Positions 25,562 to 33,750 of a stretch of 64,000 nucleotides of DNA are shown one piece after another; position 1 is the first letter of the stretch; the number at the start of each line of letters is the position of its first letter. Both the position numbers and the translations under genes were made by a program. Origin of the DNA: JACKAQ01 sp020634975 [NCBI: Calditrichia bacterium] (GTDB taxonomy: Bacteria; Calditrichota; Calditrichia; RBG-13-44-9); the NCBI GenBank assembly GCA_020634975.1, contig JACKAQ010000001.1:2480001-2544000 (forward strand). The letters are read 5' to 3'. The notes under the pieces are model-generated. The model was not told the origin of the DNA. It saw only the letters and a list, made by a program, of their open reading frames with translations, and searched no databases.

Positions 25562-25707
25562 TCAATATTTTTGAAGAAAAAATCCCGCGTAACAAAATGA
25601 TAACCGCCGGGTTGCCGGACGTAAGCCGTTTGCCCATCCGGTTTGATCAGCACGTTCAGCACGACTTTTGTGATGATGTGGTCGGGTATGCTTTGCGGAA
25701 TATTCAT
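25558..25707 (-). CDS. small hypothetical ORF (49 aa), possibly a remnant
   Basis: An ATG at 25707 opens a 49-aa frame (MNIPQSIPDHIITKVVLNVL...FFFKNID) whose stop overlaps the AraC gene stop by 4 nt. Its composition and an amphipathic strand pattern (KVVLNVLIKPDG) look protein-like, reminiscent of the end of a beta-domain. There is no ribosome-binding site, and an in-frame stop lies 24 nt upstream. It could be a genuine small gene, a gene remnant, or chance. Confidence 0.3.
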   Translation of the reverse strand: MNIPQSIPDHIITKVVLNVLIKPDGQTAYVRQPGGYHFVTRDFFFKNID

Positions 25708-25782
25708 TGCAAAATACAGCGCCGCAAGCTAACTTCTCCCCGCCAATGTTGGCAAATTCCCGAGATGAAATGAGTAAAATAC

Positions 25783-27075
25783 ATGATACAATTGCTACTT
25801 TTTCTTTTTTACAACTTGTTGTTTTTTCCGGTTTTATTTATCGTTTACCACAGTTATGCGCTGTTCCGCCCAAAATACCGCAAAGGCATTCTCGGGCGAT
25901 ACGGCGTTATCAAAGCGGCGGAAAAATTCCGCAATCACCTCGATAACGCTTCCCGCGATTTATACCTCATCCACTGCGCCTCGATGGGCGAATTTGAACA
26001 CCTGAAACCGTTTGTCCGGCGGCTGAAAGAACGGTTGCCCAAAAGCCGCACGGTGGTTATGTTTTTCTCGCCGTCCGGTTACGAAAATGTGAAAAGCGCA
26101 CCCGGTGTCGATCTCATTATTTATTCACCATTCGACTGGTGGTTTCCGGTGTATCGATTTTTGCGAATTTTGCGCCCAAAAGCGTTGCTCATCGCGAAAT
26201 ATGATGTGTGGCCCAACCTGATGTGGTTTTCAGTTTGGCGAAAAATTCCCCGTTTTTTGGTGAATGCGACGCTCTACGATCGCTCCAGCCGTCTGAAGTG
26301 GCCGCTGCGCTGGTTGCTTCGTCCGGTGTACGGGTTGTTCGACGGTATTTTTGCGATTTCCGAAAAAGACCGGCAAAATTTTGATCAGCTGTCTGGCAAA
26401 AAAACAACGCTGGTGGTCGGCGATACCAAATATGATCAGGTGGTGTTTCGCAGTGAGGAGTCGCGAAAAAAAAACGTGCTTCCGCCGGAAATTCACGACA
26501 ACCGAATGGTGTTTGTGGCTGGCAGCACCTGGCCGGAGGACGAGGAACACCTGATTCCGGCAATACGCCATTATTTGGAAATATCGCCGGAAACGCTGGT
26601 GATTATCTGCCCGCATGAACCGACCGCTGCACATCTGGCACAGCTCGAAAATGGTTTGGGCGGATTAGCATTTACCCGGCTGTCGCAGATTGAAAATAGC
26701 AGCGCACAGCTGCAAGTTTTGCTGATTGACCGGATCGGCGTATTGGCAAATTTGTATTCGCTGGCAGATGTCGCGTATGTTGGCGGCAGCTTTAAACAGA
26801 ATATTCACAATGTGTTGGAGCCTGCTGTTTACGGCATTCCGGTGCTGTTCGGACCGGTGAACCAGAACTCGCACGAAGCCCAATTGCTCAAAAATTGCGG
26901 CGGCGCGATCGAAATTTCCGGTACGGCGGATTTGCAATCGCAAATCGAAAAGCTGTTTTCGGACGCAGATTTCCGGCAACAAACCGGTGCGGCAGCCCAA
27001 AAATTGGTCGCGGAAAATCGCGGAGCGACGGATCAGATGCTCGATGCGGTAATGAAAAAACTGTCCGGTGAATGA
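25783..27075 (+). CDS. waaA: 3-deoxy-D-manno-octulosonic acid transferase (KdtA)
   Basis: A 430-aa inner-membrane-associated GT-B glycosyltransferase that adds Kdo to lipid A, marking an LPS-making Gram-negative envelope. It has an N-terminal membrane anchor (LLLFLFYNLLFFPVLFIVYH). The HCASMGEFEHLKPFVRRLKE motif contains the conserved Glu base, and FFSPSGYE, KYDVWPNLMW and NATLYDRS follow. The C-terminal domain has VAGSTWPEDEEHLIPA, CPHEPTAAHL, DVAYVGGSF and HNVLEPAVYGIPVLFGPVNQNS. The ribosome-binding site is weak (GAGATGAAATGAG). It is followed by a LysM protein. Confidence 0.94.
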   Translation: MIQLLLFLFYNLLFFPVLFIVYHSYALFRPKYRKGILGRYGVIKAAEKFRNHLDNASRDLYLIHCASMGEFEHLKPFVRRLKERLPKSRTVVMFFSPSGYENVKSAPGVDLIIYSPFDWWFPVYRFLRILRPKALLIAKYDVWPNLMWFSVWRKIPRFLVNATLYDRSSRLKWPLRWLLRPVYGLFDGIFAISEKDRQNFDQLSGKKTTLVVGDTKYDQVVFRSEESRKKNVLPPEIHDNRMVFVAGSTWPEDEEHLIPAIRHYLEISPETLVIICPHEPTAAHLAQLENGLGGLAFTRLSQIENSSAQLQVLLIDRIGVLANLYSLADVAYVGGSFKQNIHNVLEPAVYGIPVLFGPVNQNSHEAQLLKNCGGAIEISGTADLQSQIEKLFSDADFRQQTGAAAQKLVAENRGATDQMLDAVMKKLSGE

Positions 27076-27147
27076 GTAAAAGAAAATGCGTTGCAATTTA
27101 GCCGGGATGGTGTAAATTATTCGATTCAATTTAAAAAGGAGACAACA

Positions 27148-27528
27148 ATGAATTTGCAAGACAAATATCGCAGTGTGCTGGAATTGGGATTGCGTTTTGG
27201 CGTGAAAGACGGTTATGTAAAGGAAGAAGGCGGCAAGCTGAAAATGGGTGGTGTCGCCAAAAATCAGATGGAAAAAGATTTGCTGTGGGATCAAATTAAA
27301 GCCGTTGGCGGCGAAGTTCCAGTAGATCTGGAAGCCGACATCAAAGTTGAAAACACCGATTATTACGGCGTTTACACCGTTCAGCAAGGGGATACGCTCG
27401 GGAAAATCTCCAAATTATTTCTCGGAAAATCCGGACGTTACATGGAGATTTTCAACATGAATACGGATCAGCTGAGCAACCCGGATTTGATCAAAATCGG
27501 GCAGCAGTTGAAAATTCCCAACAAATAA
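27148..27528 (+). CDS. LysM domain protein (YgaU/Kbp-like)
   Basis: A 126-aa protein with a C-terminal LysM motif (about residues 74-124: YTVQQGDTLGKISKLFLG, ending IGQQLKIPNK). The N-terminal ~70-residue domain resembles the BON-like half of the YgaU/Kbp family. No signal peptide is present, as for E. coli Kbp, which is a cytoplasmic K+-binding protein; binding of peptidoglycan is therefore less certain. The start at 27148 is set by AAAAAGGAGACAACA; an in-frame ATG at 27091 lacks such a site. A clear terminator follows, so it is the last gene after waaA or is monocistronic. Confidence 0.82.
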   Translation: MNLQDKYRSVLELGLRFGVKDGYVKEEGGKLKMGGVAKNQMEKDLLWDQIKAVGGEVPVDLEADIKVENTDYYGVYTVQQGDTLGKISKLFLGKSGRYMEIFNMNTDQLSNPDLIKIGQQLKIPNK

Positions 27529-27550
27529 AACTGACACAAATTTCAATAAA

Positions 27551-27577
27551 AAAAGGGCAGTGTTCGCTGCCCTTTTT
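27551..27577 (+). terminator. rho-independent terminator after LysM gene
   Basis: AAAAGGGCAG (27551-27560) pairs with CTGCCCTTTT (27567-27576) around TGTTCG, followed by a T-run. A-runs on the left could also stop transcripts arriving on the minus strand from the FadL/PorV-like gene. Confidence 0.88.
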
Positions 27578-27604
27578 AGTTGTAATCAAATTTTACGAAC
27601 CCGT

Positions 27605-28894
27605 CTATTTTTTGAAAAACCGCACATTCGCGATACCGAAAAAATAGCTCTCGGAAACATTGTCGATGGCTGCGGTGCCGGTTCGGCTGCCGCCGAAAAG
27701 CTCATCCGCAAATAAATCGCTGTGGCGATAATCCAACCGGCTGAATCCGGCGGACAGATCCACTTCCCAAAATTTCCCGTGAAACCCGGTGCCGGCAGCA
27801 AACATTACCCGTGCGTTGGTGCGTTCCAAAAAGCTGGTGCGATACTGAATGCCCACCCGGAACGGCACCTGATTGAAGAAAATATGTTCGATGCCTGTGG
27901 CAATTTTCAGCACGTCGTCCAAGCCGTTGGCGATGTCGCTGTTGTCATACAGCAACTGCTGATCGGTTTGGCTCCACCATTCGTAACTCACATCCACATT
28001 CAGCCGCGCCTGCACAATTTGCTGCGCGCGATACTCGAAACCGAGCGTTGCCTGCATGGGATATTCGATGGTTTCGCTGCCCGGCAGCGCGTCCACAATA
28101 TTGCCGGTAACCACCGGAAAACTGACGCCATATTCCGCGGAATAGGGCAATTGCAAATGTCCGCCAAGCTGCGTATGCGGATTAATTTGATACGTCGCTC
28201 CAACCGATGCGACCAGCGGTGAATTGCTCAACTCCCGGTTGCTCATTACTGCCTGATTGTTCGTATCGTCGTCGATAAATGTGACGGAGCGTTCCTGCAT
28301 AATATCGCCGCGAATCATGCCGAGTTGGAAACCGACATTCAACGGTTGGAATACATTAAACGCCGCGCCAAAGCTGTAGCGCATCAGCCGTCCGTCAAAC
28401 TTGATGCGATTGATCGCCATTGGATCGTCCGGAAAAATGTTTTCGCGGACTTCCTCTTCGTAATCGTAATTGAGATCGGTTTCCTCGAACACACCGATGG
28501 CAACGGATTTCAGAAACGGAACCGACGCCAGATTCGGATTGTATTGCACGCTGCCCTGAAGGTTGGCAAACCAGTTGTCGTTCACCGCATAAATGCCGAA
28601 CGAATTGATATCGTTGAACCGGTCAAAAACCGGGAATGCGCGGCGTTCTTCCAAACTGCGGGCGCGCAAGTTGGCGTTCGCATGAATGCCCGGTTCGTTT
28701 GCCGCCATCGCAGCGGGATTGAGCAGCAGCGCACCCGCACTACTATTGGACACCGATCCGGCACCGGCAAGCCCGAGCGTGCGTGCGTCCGGGAATCGCC
28801 AGCTTTCCCCAACGGGAAACGCGAGATAACTTTGGGCAGACAAAACCCCGCCAAATAAAATCGTAAAAAGAAAAATGCAAAAAAAACGCTTCAT
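27605..28894 (-). CDS. outer-membrane FadL/PorV-like barrel protein
   Basis: A 429-aa protein with a signal peptide (RFFCIFLFTILFGGVLSAQ). Its opening, FPDARTLGLAGAGSVSNSSAGALLLNPAAMA, is typical of the FadL/PorV/UPF0164 outer-membrane family. The remainder shows alternating beta-strands and ends SYFFGIANVRFFKK. Members act as hydrophobic-substrate channels or, for PorV, as shuttles in type 9 secretion; which applies here is unclear. The start is set at 28894 (AAAGGT upstream, signal peptide follows). It is the last gene of the minus-strand cluster starting with the ECF sigma factor, but a heptamer-flanked cassette separates it from the HhH-barrel gene. Confidence 0.78.
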   Translation of the reverse strand: MKRFFCIFLFTILFGGVLSAQSYLAFPVGESWRFPDARTLGLAGAGSVSNSSAGALLLNPAAMAANEPGIHANANLRARSLEERRAFPVFDRFNDINSFGIYAVNDNWFANLQGSVQYNPNLASVPFLKSVAIGVFEETDLNYDYEEEVRENIFPDDPMAINRIKFDGRLMRYSFGAAFNVFQPLNVGFQLGMIRGDIMQERSVTFIDDDTNNQAVMSNRELSNSPLVASVGATYQINPHTQLGGHLQLPYSAEYGVSFPVVTGNIVDALPGSETIEYPMQATLGFEYRAQQIVQARLNVDVSYEWWSQTDQQLLYDNSDIANGLDDVLKIATGIEHIFFNQVPFRVGIQYRTSFLERTNARVMFAAGTGFHGKFWEVDLSAGFSRLDYRHSDLFADELFGGSRTGTAAIDNVSESYFFGIANVRFFKK

Positions 28895-28910
28895 AAAATG
28901 ACCTTTTTTG

Positions 28911-28938
28911 TCAATTGTCAATTGTCAATCGTCCATTG
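28911..28938 (-). repeat. heptamer array, left flank of the four-helix-bundle cassette
   Basis: Four 7-bp units in a row: TCAATTG, TCAATTG, TCAATCG, TCCATTG. On the minus strand they read CAATGGA, CGATTGA, CAATTGA, CAATTGA, the same CAATNNA theme as the right-hand array but inverted. The first unit contains the last codons and stop of the four-helix-bundle gene. Confidence 0.7.
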
Positions 28939-29313
28939 AGTTTTTGTTTTTTGATACTGTCCCGATAGAATTGATGTATGCGCTGAGTCGCGGCAACAGC
29001 TCATCAATCAACGATTTCAATTGGGTCGTTTCATCATGTTTTAATAAATTTCGTTTGTACGCTCTTCTTAACCAATGTTTGGTTTCATAAAGAGAACCTC
29101 TGGCTATTTTCGCATACCGTTTGTTATCCGCGAAACTACCTTTTCCTGTTCCTTCGGCAATGTTTGCCCCGATGCTATCCGCACATCGGACCAATTGCTT
29201 GCCGATTGTATCTCGTTCAAAATAGTTCCAGCGGATAACAATCTCCCATAACAAATCTGCCAGTTTTTCCGAAGTTGATACACCTGTAAATTTTCAAAGA
29301 CAACCTTACCCAT
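28925..29313 (-). pseudogene. four-helix-bundle protein (23S rRNA IVS-type) with a 1-nt frameshift
   Basis: Two minus-strand frames together encode one protein of the S23/IVP four-helix-bundle family (TIGR02436 type). The first frame gives MGKVVFENLQVYQL from ATG 29313. The second gives EKLADLLWEIV, then TIGKQLVRCADSIGANIAEG and ARGSLYETKHWLRRA, to the stop at 28925. The shift falls in the run GGAAAAAC (about 29263-29272 on the plus strand); adding one base there joins the frames. The family occurs as inserts in 23S rRNA genes and as free genes, and resembles the Avd accessory proteins. No ribosomal RNA is nearby. The deletion may be real or an assembly error. Confidence 0.75.
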
Positions 29314-29332
29314 TAGTCGTGCCTCAAAAAAG

Positions 29333-29381
29333 CAATCTACAATTAACAATGGACAATAACCCATCAACAATGATCAACTCA
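29333..29381 (+). repeat. heptamer array, right flank of the four-helix-bundle cassette
   Basis: Seven units of 7 bp follow each other: CAATCTA, CAATTAA, CAATGGA, CAATAAC, CCATCAA, CAATGAT, CAACTCA. They are in inverted orientation relative to the array at 28911-28938. The last unit overlaps the stop codon of the HhH-barrel gene (29381-29379). Confidence 0.65.
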
Positions 29382-32030
29382 AAAATGGAAATTAAACTCC
29401 ATATAATAATACTCCTGCGACGGTTGGATAAGGCTGGCGCCATAATAGCGTCCGTCGATGTAGCTGCTGTTTCCCGGCTCAATGGGCTCGTTGTTGGCAT
29501 CGCGGGCTTGCGAAAAAGTGATGGCTTTTTGGTAATCGCGGGTGTATTTGATACGCATGCTCATGCGATTGCTGATCCGTGAATACACTGAAAACCACAA
29601 CCGCGTAGCACCGCGCTCGCTGTTGGTCACGATAAATTCCGTGTCCTCAAAATTCCACAGAAATCCTTTATAAAAACCCAGAAAACCGCGGAATTTAAGC
29701 CATTCATTAAAGTTATGGGTGTAGGTTGCGCCGATGGCAGTTCCCGGCAAAGCTGCCGTTCCGCCCAAATTGGTATCATCGTAATTTTGTCCCGGATCTG
29801 TCGGATCTGTCGGGAAAGACAGCCGCGGCCGCGGGCGGAAATTCACCCGGGAATCTGCATACAGCAAGCTCAAATCGTTGAATCGCGATAGCCGCAGTCG
29901 CAACTGACCGCGGAATTCGGCATTTTCGTAATATTCCAGCGTTTTGTCGTTCAACGCCTCGCGACCCTGATATTTTTGCCGCAGCGAAATTGTGATCGGG
30001 AAAACCGGGCGGAATTGCAGCGTTCCGCTCAAGCGATATTGCGGCACGTCGTCCGCGTTGCGCAGCCAATTGTCGTATTCCATCGAAAGGGTGAACTGGC
30101 GGTTGATCTGGTATCGTGTATTAAAATAAAATCCGCGCTCCGCCTGCGGCTGGGGATTATTGGAATACAATTGATAATAAAATGAACTTTGCAGGTAGAA
30201 ATAATCTTCGTAAATGGTGCGTTTGTACCGGCGATAGTTGGAAAACGAGCGCTGATACGGGTTGTCAAACCCGGTTTGATAATTGCGATACAACGCCATA
30301 AAATTAAAGCTGTTGTATTGAAAATACGCGCTGCCCACAAACGCCCACGGATTGCGACCCTCGCGAAACAGTCCCATCCCTGCGCTTTTATCGAGCTCGG
30401 CATATTCCGCCTGAAAACTGGCGTTTTTGTAAACGCTCTGGAAATCTACCCCGTAAATGCGGCGGAACGATTTGGCATCACTCCAAAATGCGTTTTCGCC
30501 ATCGGAAACGCTGCCGCCGTACGATGCGTAAATTTCGTTATCCGGCAACGTTATCAGCCCAAGATTGTCCGCACCGACGATTTCGGTAATTTCCGGACGC
30601 AGCGGGCGATCGTAAGCGCTTTCGTAATAAGTGAAACCGATTTGCGTCGCCGGAAGCACGTCGTATGCGGCGTGGAATCCGAGCAGCAACTCTTTCACGG
30701 AATCGCGCCAGCCGAGACTGTCGAGCTGTCGCGCTGGATCTCCGGGCGCATATTCAAAACGCTGGTCGAGCACGATCAACTGGTTTACCGGATTCACCAA
30801 TTCGCCATTATACAGCACTGCCTGACGATTGAGAATCGCATCGCGTTTGTCAAATCCGCCGAACAAATAGAGGTGCGCGTTGCCAAATTGTAGTTGCGTT
30901 GCTGCGCCGGTGAGGGTGTATTGGCGAGTGCGGGAGTTATCGCCGGAAAGTCCGATGTAGCTTTTGCGGAACCCGAAACCGGATTTTCGCGGCTGGAAAA
31001 AATCGCTGTTTTCCATGATGACGCCCTGCCCGAACGCCAGCGAATAATTCCCGACGTAAAATTTGCGCATCTGCACCGGACCCAGATTCCGGTTCTCTAA
31101 ACCAATGTAAAATTTAGGTTTGGGAATTTGGGTAAACCCGAGGTCGGATTGAAAAACCGGTTCGCCGAGGGCGTGCCAGTGCGAAATACCCATTTTTACA
31201 TCCGGCCCCCAACTGGCGATCAGCCGGGAATAAACATCCGGATATTGATTGCTGATAATGCTGCCTGAAACCGCGTCCGTCAGTCCGGCACCCTGCGTGC
31301 TGGTGTTGATTTCCGCTTCTTCGGTCATAAACGGCGCGTTGGTCATCCGCACCATCCAGTTGCCGTGAAACGCTTTTTCGCTAGCGGTGCTGCCAAACGA
31401 AACAAAATTGCTGGCGTTGCGATAACCGTAATACGAAAGATACGGCGCACTGCGCAGATCGCGCTGGCTGTTGATCCGCCCGATCGTATTACGATAATTG
31501 ACAATCGCTGCGGCATCCACCGGCGAAACGCTTTGCAAATTGAGCAGCTCGTCGTAGCGCATTTCGTTGATGTTGGATGGCTCCAAAGCGCGTTCAATCC
31601 AGCTATCCACCAACGCCTGATTAGCGCCCTCGTCGCCGCCCCACTGATCCAGCCGGAAATACAGTTCGTTCAGCCGCTCTTCCCGTTCAGATGCCGCCCG
31701 AAACGGCTCAATTCGCACCAGCGATTTTAATTTGAGCAATGTTTCCTGATCAACGCCCTGCACATCGCGCAGTTCAAAAATATTGGCGAACGGCCCCTGA
31801 TAAGTGATGCGCTCGTAAATGCGCTCCGCTAAATCGCGCGATAGCGGTAGTTGCAAAATTTCTTCAAATGATGCGTTGTTCAGATCCAGCGGCTGATCCG
31901 GCGAAATGTCCTGTGCCGCCAGCACCGCCGACAGCAGTAAAATTGTGATAAGTGATCGAATCAAGTTATTGCTTCTGGTTTCTGGTTGTTGATCCCGGAT
32001 GTGGAAAATTTTTCCTTCACCCTTTATCAT
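29379..32030 (-). CDS. helix-hairpin-helix plus outer-membrane beta-barrel protein (883 aa)
   Basis: After a signal sequence (LIRSLITILLLSAVLAAQ) come two ComEA-like helix-hairpin-helix segments. The first is at about residues 47-106 (LDLNNASFEEILQLPLSRDLAERI...FELRDVQGVDQETL). The second is at about residues 152-205 (NINEMRYDELLNLQSVSP...). The remaining ~650 residues look like a large beta-barrel rich in Tyr, Phe and Arg, ending YYYMEFNFHF. HhH motifs usually bind DNA, so a role in DNA uptake or in pulling DNA to the cell surface is conceivable but is inference. The start is uncertain: ATG 32030 gives a long N-terminal extension before the signal helix and has only a weak binding site. It is 9 nt after the toast-rack gene. 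Confidence 0.72.
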   Translation of the reverse strand: MIKGEGKIFHIRDQQPETRSNNLIRSLITILLLSAVLAAQDISPDQPLDLNNASFEEILQLPLSRDLAERIYERITYQGPFANIFELRDVQGVDQETLLKLKSLVRIEPFRAASEREERLNELYFRLDQWGGDEGANQALVDSWIERALEPSNINEMRYDELLNLQSVSPVDAAAIVNYRNTIGRINSQRDLRSAPYLSYYGYRNASNFVSFGSTASEKAFHGNWMVRMTNAPFMTEEAEINTSTQGAGLTDAVSGSIISNQYPDVYSRLIASWGPDVKMGISHWHALGEPVFQSDLGFTQIPKPKFYIGLENRNLGPVQMRKFYVGNYSLAFGQGVIMENSDFFQPRKSGFGFRKSYIGLSGDNSRTRQYTLTGAATQLQFGNAHLYLFGGFDKRDAILNRQAVLYNGELVNPVNQLIVLDQRFEYAPGDPARQLDSLGWRDSVKELLLGFHAAYDVLPATQIGFTYYESAYDRPLRPEITEIVGADNLGLITLPDNEIYASYGGSVSDGENAFWSDAKSFRRIYGVDFQSVYKNASFQAEYAELDKSAGMGLFREGRNPWAFVGSAYFQYNSFNFMALYRNYQTGFDNPYQRSFSNYRRYKRTIYEDYFYLQSSFYYQLYSNNPQPQAERGFYFNTRYQINRQFTLSMEYDNWLRNADDVPQYRLSGTLQFRPVFPITISLRQKYQGREALNDKTLEYYENAEFRGQLRLRLSRFNDLSLLYADSRVNFRPRPRLSFPTDPTDPGQNYDDTNLGGTAALPGTAIGATYTHNFNEWLKFRGFLGFYKGFLWNFEDTEFIVTNSERGATRLWFSVYSRISNRMSMRIKYTRDYQKAITFSQARDANNEPIEPGNSSYIDGRYYGASLIQPSQEYYYMEFNFHF

Positions 32031-32039
32031 TTTCCGTTA

Positions 32040-32912
32040 TTAATCCAGCCATTCCACTTCAACTTTGGAAACGCCGGCATCCACGCGAATGTCGAGTTGC
32101 GGACGATTGCTGTTCCACAAAGCGTTTGTGTAATAATCCCCGTTTTTACGCATGTCATGAACTGAAACACTGGTTAAAAATGAATCTTCCATGCGAATGC
32201 GAACGCCAATATTTTGTGGCAAATATATGGTTAATTTTCCCATTCCTATTTCCAGATTGGCGCTCATATTGCCCGTCATTTTGCCATCGAAATAGAAAGT
32301 GTACTCGCCCAAACCGCCCTCAAAATCGAGCCGTTCGATATTGGCATTGCCGATCCGGCGCAGCGTCATTTCCCCAACGCCGCTTTCGATATCCATATCA
32401 TCCATCCGGATGGGATTCGGTTTGCTGAAATCAATACGCAAATCGCTGACTGCCGAAGCGATTTCCAGTTCGGAAATCTGAAATCCGCCTAAATCCCAAT
32501 CTGCTTTGGCAATTTCCAGCTTGAAATCGAGCGAGAGCGGCACGCGATCGGTAAATGCCAAACGGCACACCCAATCTTTAAATTCATCAAAATCAATATC
32601 TTTGTTGTTGCCGTTGTGGTTGACAGACTCGCCAAAGTGAAGCCTCAGCTTGCCTTCATCGCCTTCTGTTCGATATTCGATGCGCGGCGGTTCTTCCAAA
32701 AATGAAAATTCACCGGCGAAGGCATCGTTTCCGCCCGCTTTTTCGATAATCACATTGGCGACGCTAACGTTCACTTTTGCAGAAACCGATGTGGCATTTT
32801 CCAGCGGAAATGATTGTTCCGATTTGCGGATTTCTTTGTTTTTATCCGCTTCTGCGGCTATCAGCGCAGCAGATATGAGCAAAAAAACAGCAAAAAAAAG
32901 TATGTTTTTCAT
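32040..32912 (-). CDS. secreted toast-rack/LiaF-like protein
   Basis: A 290-aa protein with a signal peptide (ILFFAVFLLISAALIAAEA). The rest is a right-handed beta-repeat pattern: VSAKVNVSVANVIIEKAGG at the start, then DMDIESGVGEMTLRRIGNANIERLDFEGGLGEYTFYFDG, and LEIGMGKLTIYLPQNIGVRIRME at the end. This pattern matches the toast-rack (DUF2154) and LiaF C-terminal/DUF4097 families, often tied to envelope-stress signalling. It starts 21 nt after the ECF sigma gene, so it is likely co-transcribed. It may sense envelope state, but no transmembrane anti-sigma domain is visible. The start at 32912 lacks a strong binding site. Confidence 0.72.
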   Translation of the reverse strand: MKNILFFAVFLLISAALIAAEADKNKEIRKSEQSFPLENATSVSAKVNVSVANVIIEKAGGNDAFAGEFSFLEEPPRIEYRTEGDEGKLRLHFGESVNHNGNNKDIDFDEFKDWVCRLAFTDRVPLSLDFKLEIAKADWDLGGFQISELEIASAVSDLRIDFSKPNPIRMDDMDIESGVGEMTLRRIGNANIERLDFEGGLGEYTFYFDGKMTGNMSANLEIGMGKLTIYLPQNIGVRIRMEDSFLTSVSVHDMRKNGDYYTNALWNSNRPQLDIRVDAGVSKVEVEWLD

Positions 32913-32933
32913 GGCGGGTCGTTTCGTTTTAGG

Positions 32934-33515
32934 TTAAAAAATGTCCCGGATATTTTTGTTGAGCATTTCCCGCGCGCGGAAAATCCGTGCTTTTACAGTG
33001 CCCAGCGGCAACTGCAGCAATTCGGATATTTCTTCGTACGATTTTTCTTCTTTGTGGCGCAGCACGATCACCTGTCGGTAGCGCGGCGGCAGCGCCTGAA
33101 TGGCATCGTCGATCATTTTGCTGCGTTCGCGATCGATAATCTGGCGTTCCGGTGTGGGATCGTGATCGGGCAGTTCGAACTGAACTTGCTCATCTTTGTA
33201 TTTCACGGGTTCGTCGATGGAGTAGGTGCGCAGTTTTTTCTTCCGCAGAAAATCGATGCAATTATTGGAGGCAATTTTCATCAACCAGGTAGAGAAAGCA
33301 AATTCTTCGTTAAACGACTGTAGCGCACTAAACGCTTTGATAAACGCTTCCTGGCACAAATCTTCGGCTTCCTGCGGATTGCGAACCATGCGTAACATCA
33401 CATGATACACGAGGTTACGGTATTTATTCAGCAGTTGCTCGAAGGCTTTTTGGTCGCCATTTCGAGCCTTTTGAATTAGCTGCTGGTCTTCTAATTTTCG
33501 TTCGTCAACGCTCAT
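32934..33515 (-). CDS. ECF (sigma-70 family, RpoE-like) RNA polymerase sigma factor
   Basis: A 193-aa extracytoplasmic-function sigma factor. Region 2 (about residues 22-95) has FEQLLNKYRNLVYHVMLRMVRNPQEAEDLCQEAFIKA and FSTWLMKIASNNCIDFLRKKK. Region 4 (about 130-185) has IQALPPRYRQVIVLRHKEEKSYEEISELLQLPLGTVKARIFRARE. It is the first gene of the minus-strand envelope cluster. No anti-sigma gene with a recognisable zinc or membrane domain follows; the next gene is the toast-rack protein. The ATG has no good ribosome-binding site. Confidence 0.93.
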   Translation of the reverse strand: MSVDERKLEDQQLIQKARNGDQKAFEQLLNKYRNLVYHVMLRMVRNPQEAEDLCQEAFIKAFSALQSFNEEFAFSTWLMKIASNNCIDFLRKKKLRTYSIDEPVKYKDEQVQFELPDHDPTPERQIIDRERSKMIDDAIQALPPRYRQVIVLRHKEEKSYEEISELLQLPLGTVKARIFRAREMLNKNIRDIF

Positions 33516-33678
33516 CTAAAAGATACTTTTGCGGTTAATTTCACGCTTAGTGAAAGGCGGCGGCGCACTCCCCAATTATGAGTTAGAAATATATGGAATC
33601 TCATTTCCATTTGCAAATATAATGAAAGTCGGAATGTTACACGAACAGGTTGGTCTGGCAAATTTGCGAAAAATAAAA

Positions 33679-33719
33679 AATGCCGGCAATGCCCAAAAAA
33701 TTTGGGAACTGCCAGCATT
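33679..33719 (-). terminator. terminator after the chemosensory operon's last gene
   Basis: AATGCCGGCA (33679-33688) pairs with TGCCAGCATT (33710-33719), one mismatch. An inner stem of CCCAAA and TTTGGG extends it. The A-rich stretch at 33669-33680 becomes a T-tract on the minus strand. It lies about 30 nt downstream of the stop at 33751. Confidence 0.72.
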
Positions 33720-33750
33720 CATTTAAACTTGCTGCGATATGTAGAATATT

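Noticed and set aside
28911-28938. Possible CRISPR repeat array
   Set aside because: The 7-bp units are contiguous, without unique spacers, and too short for CRISPR.
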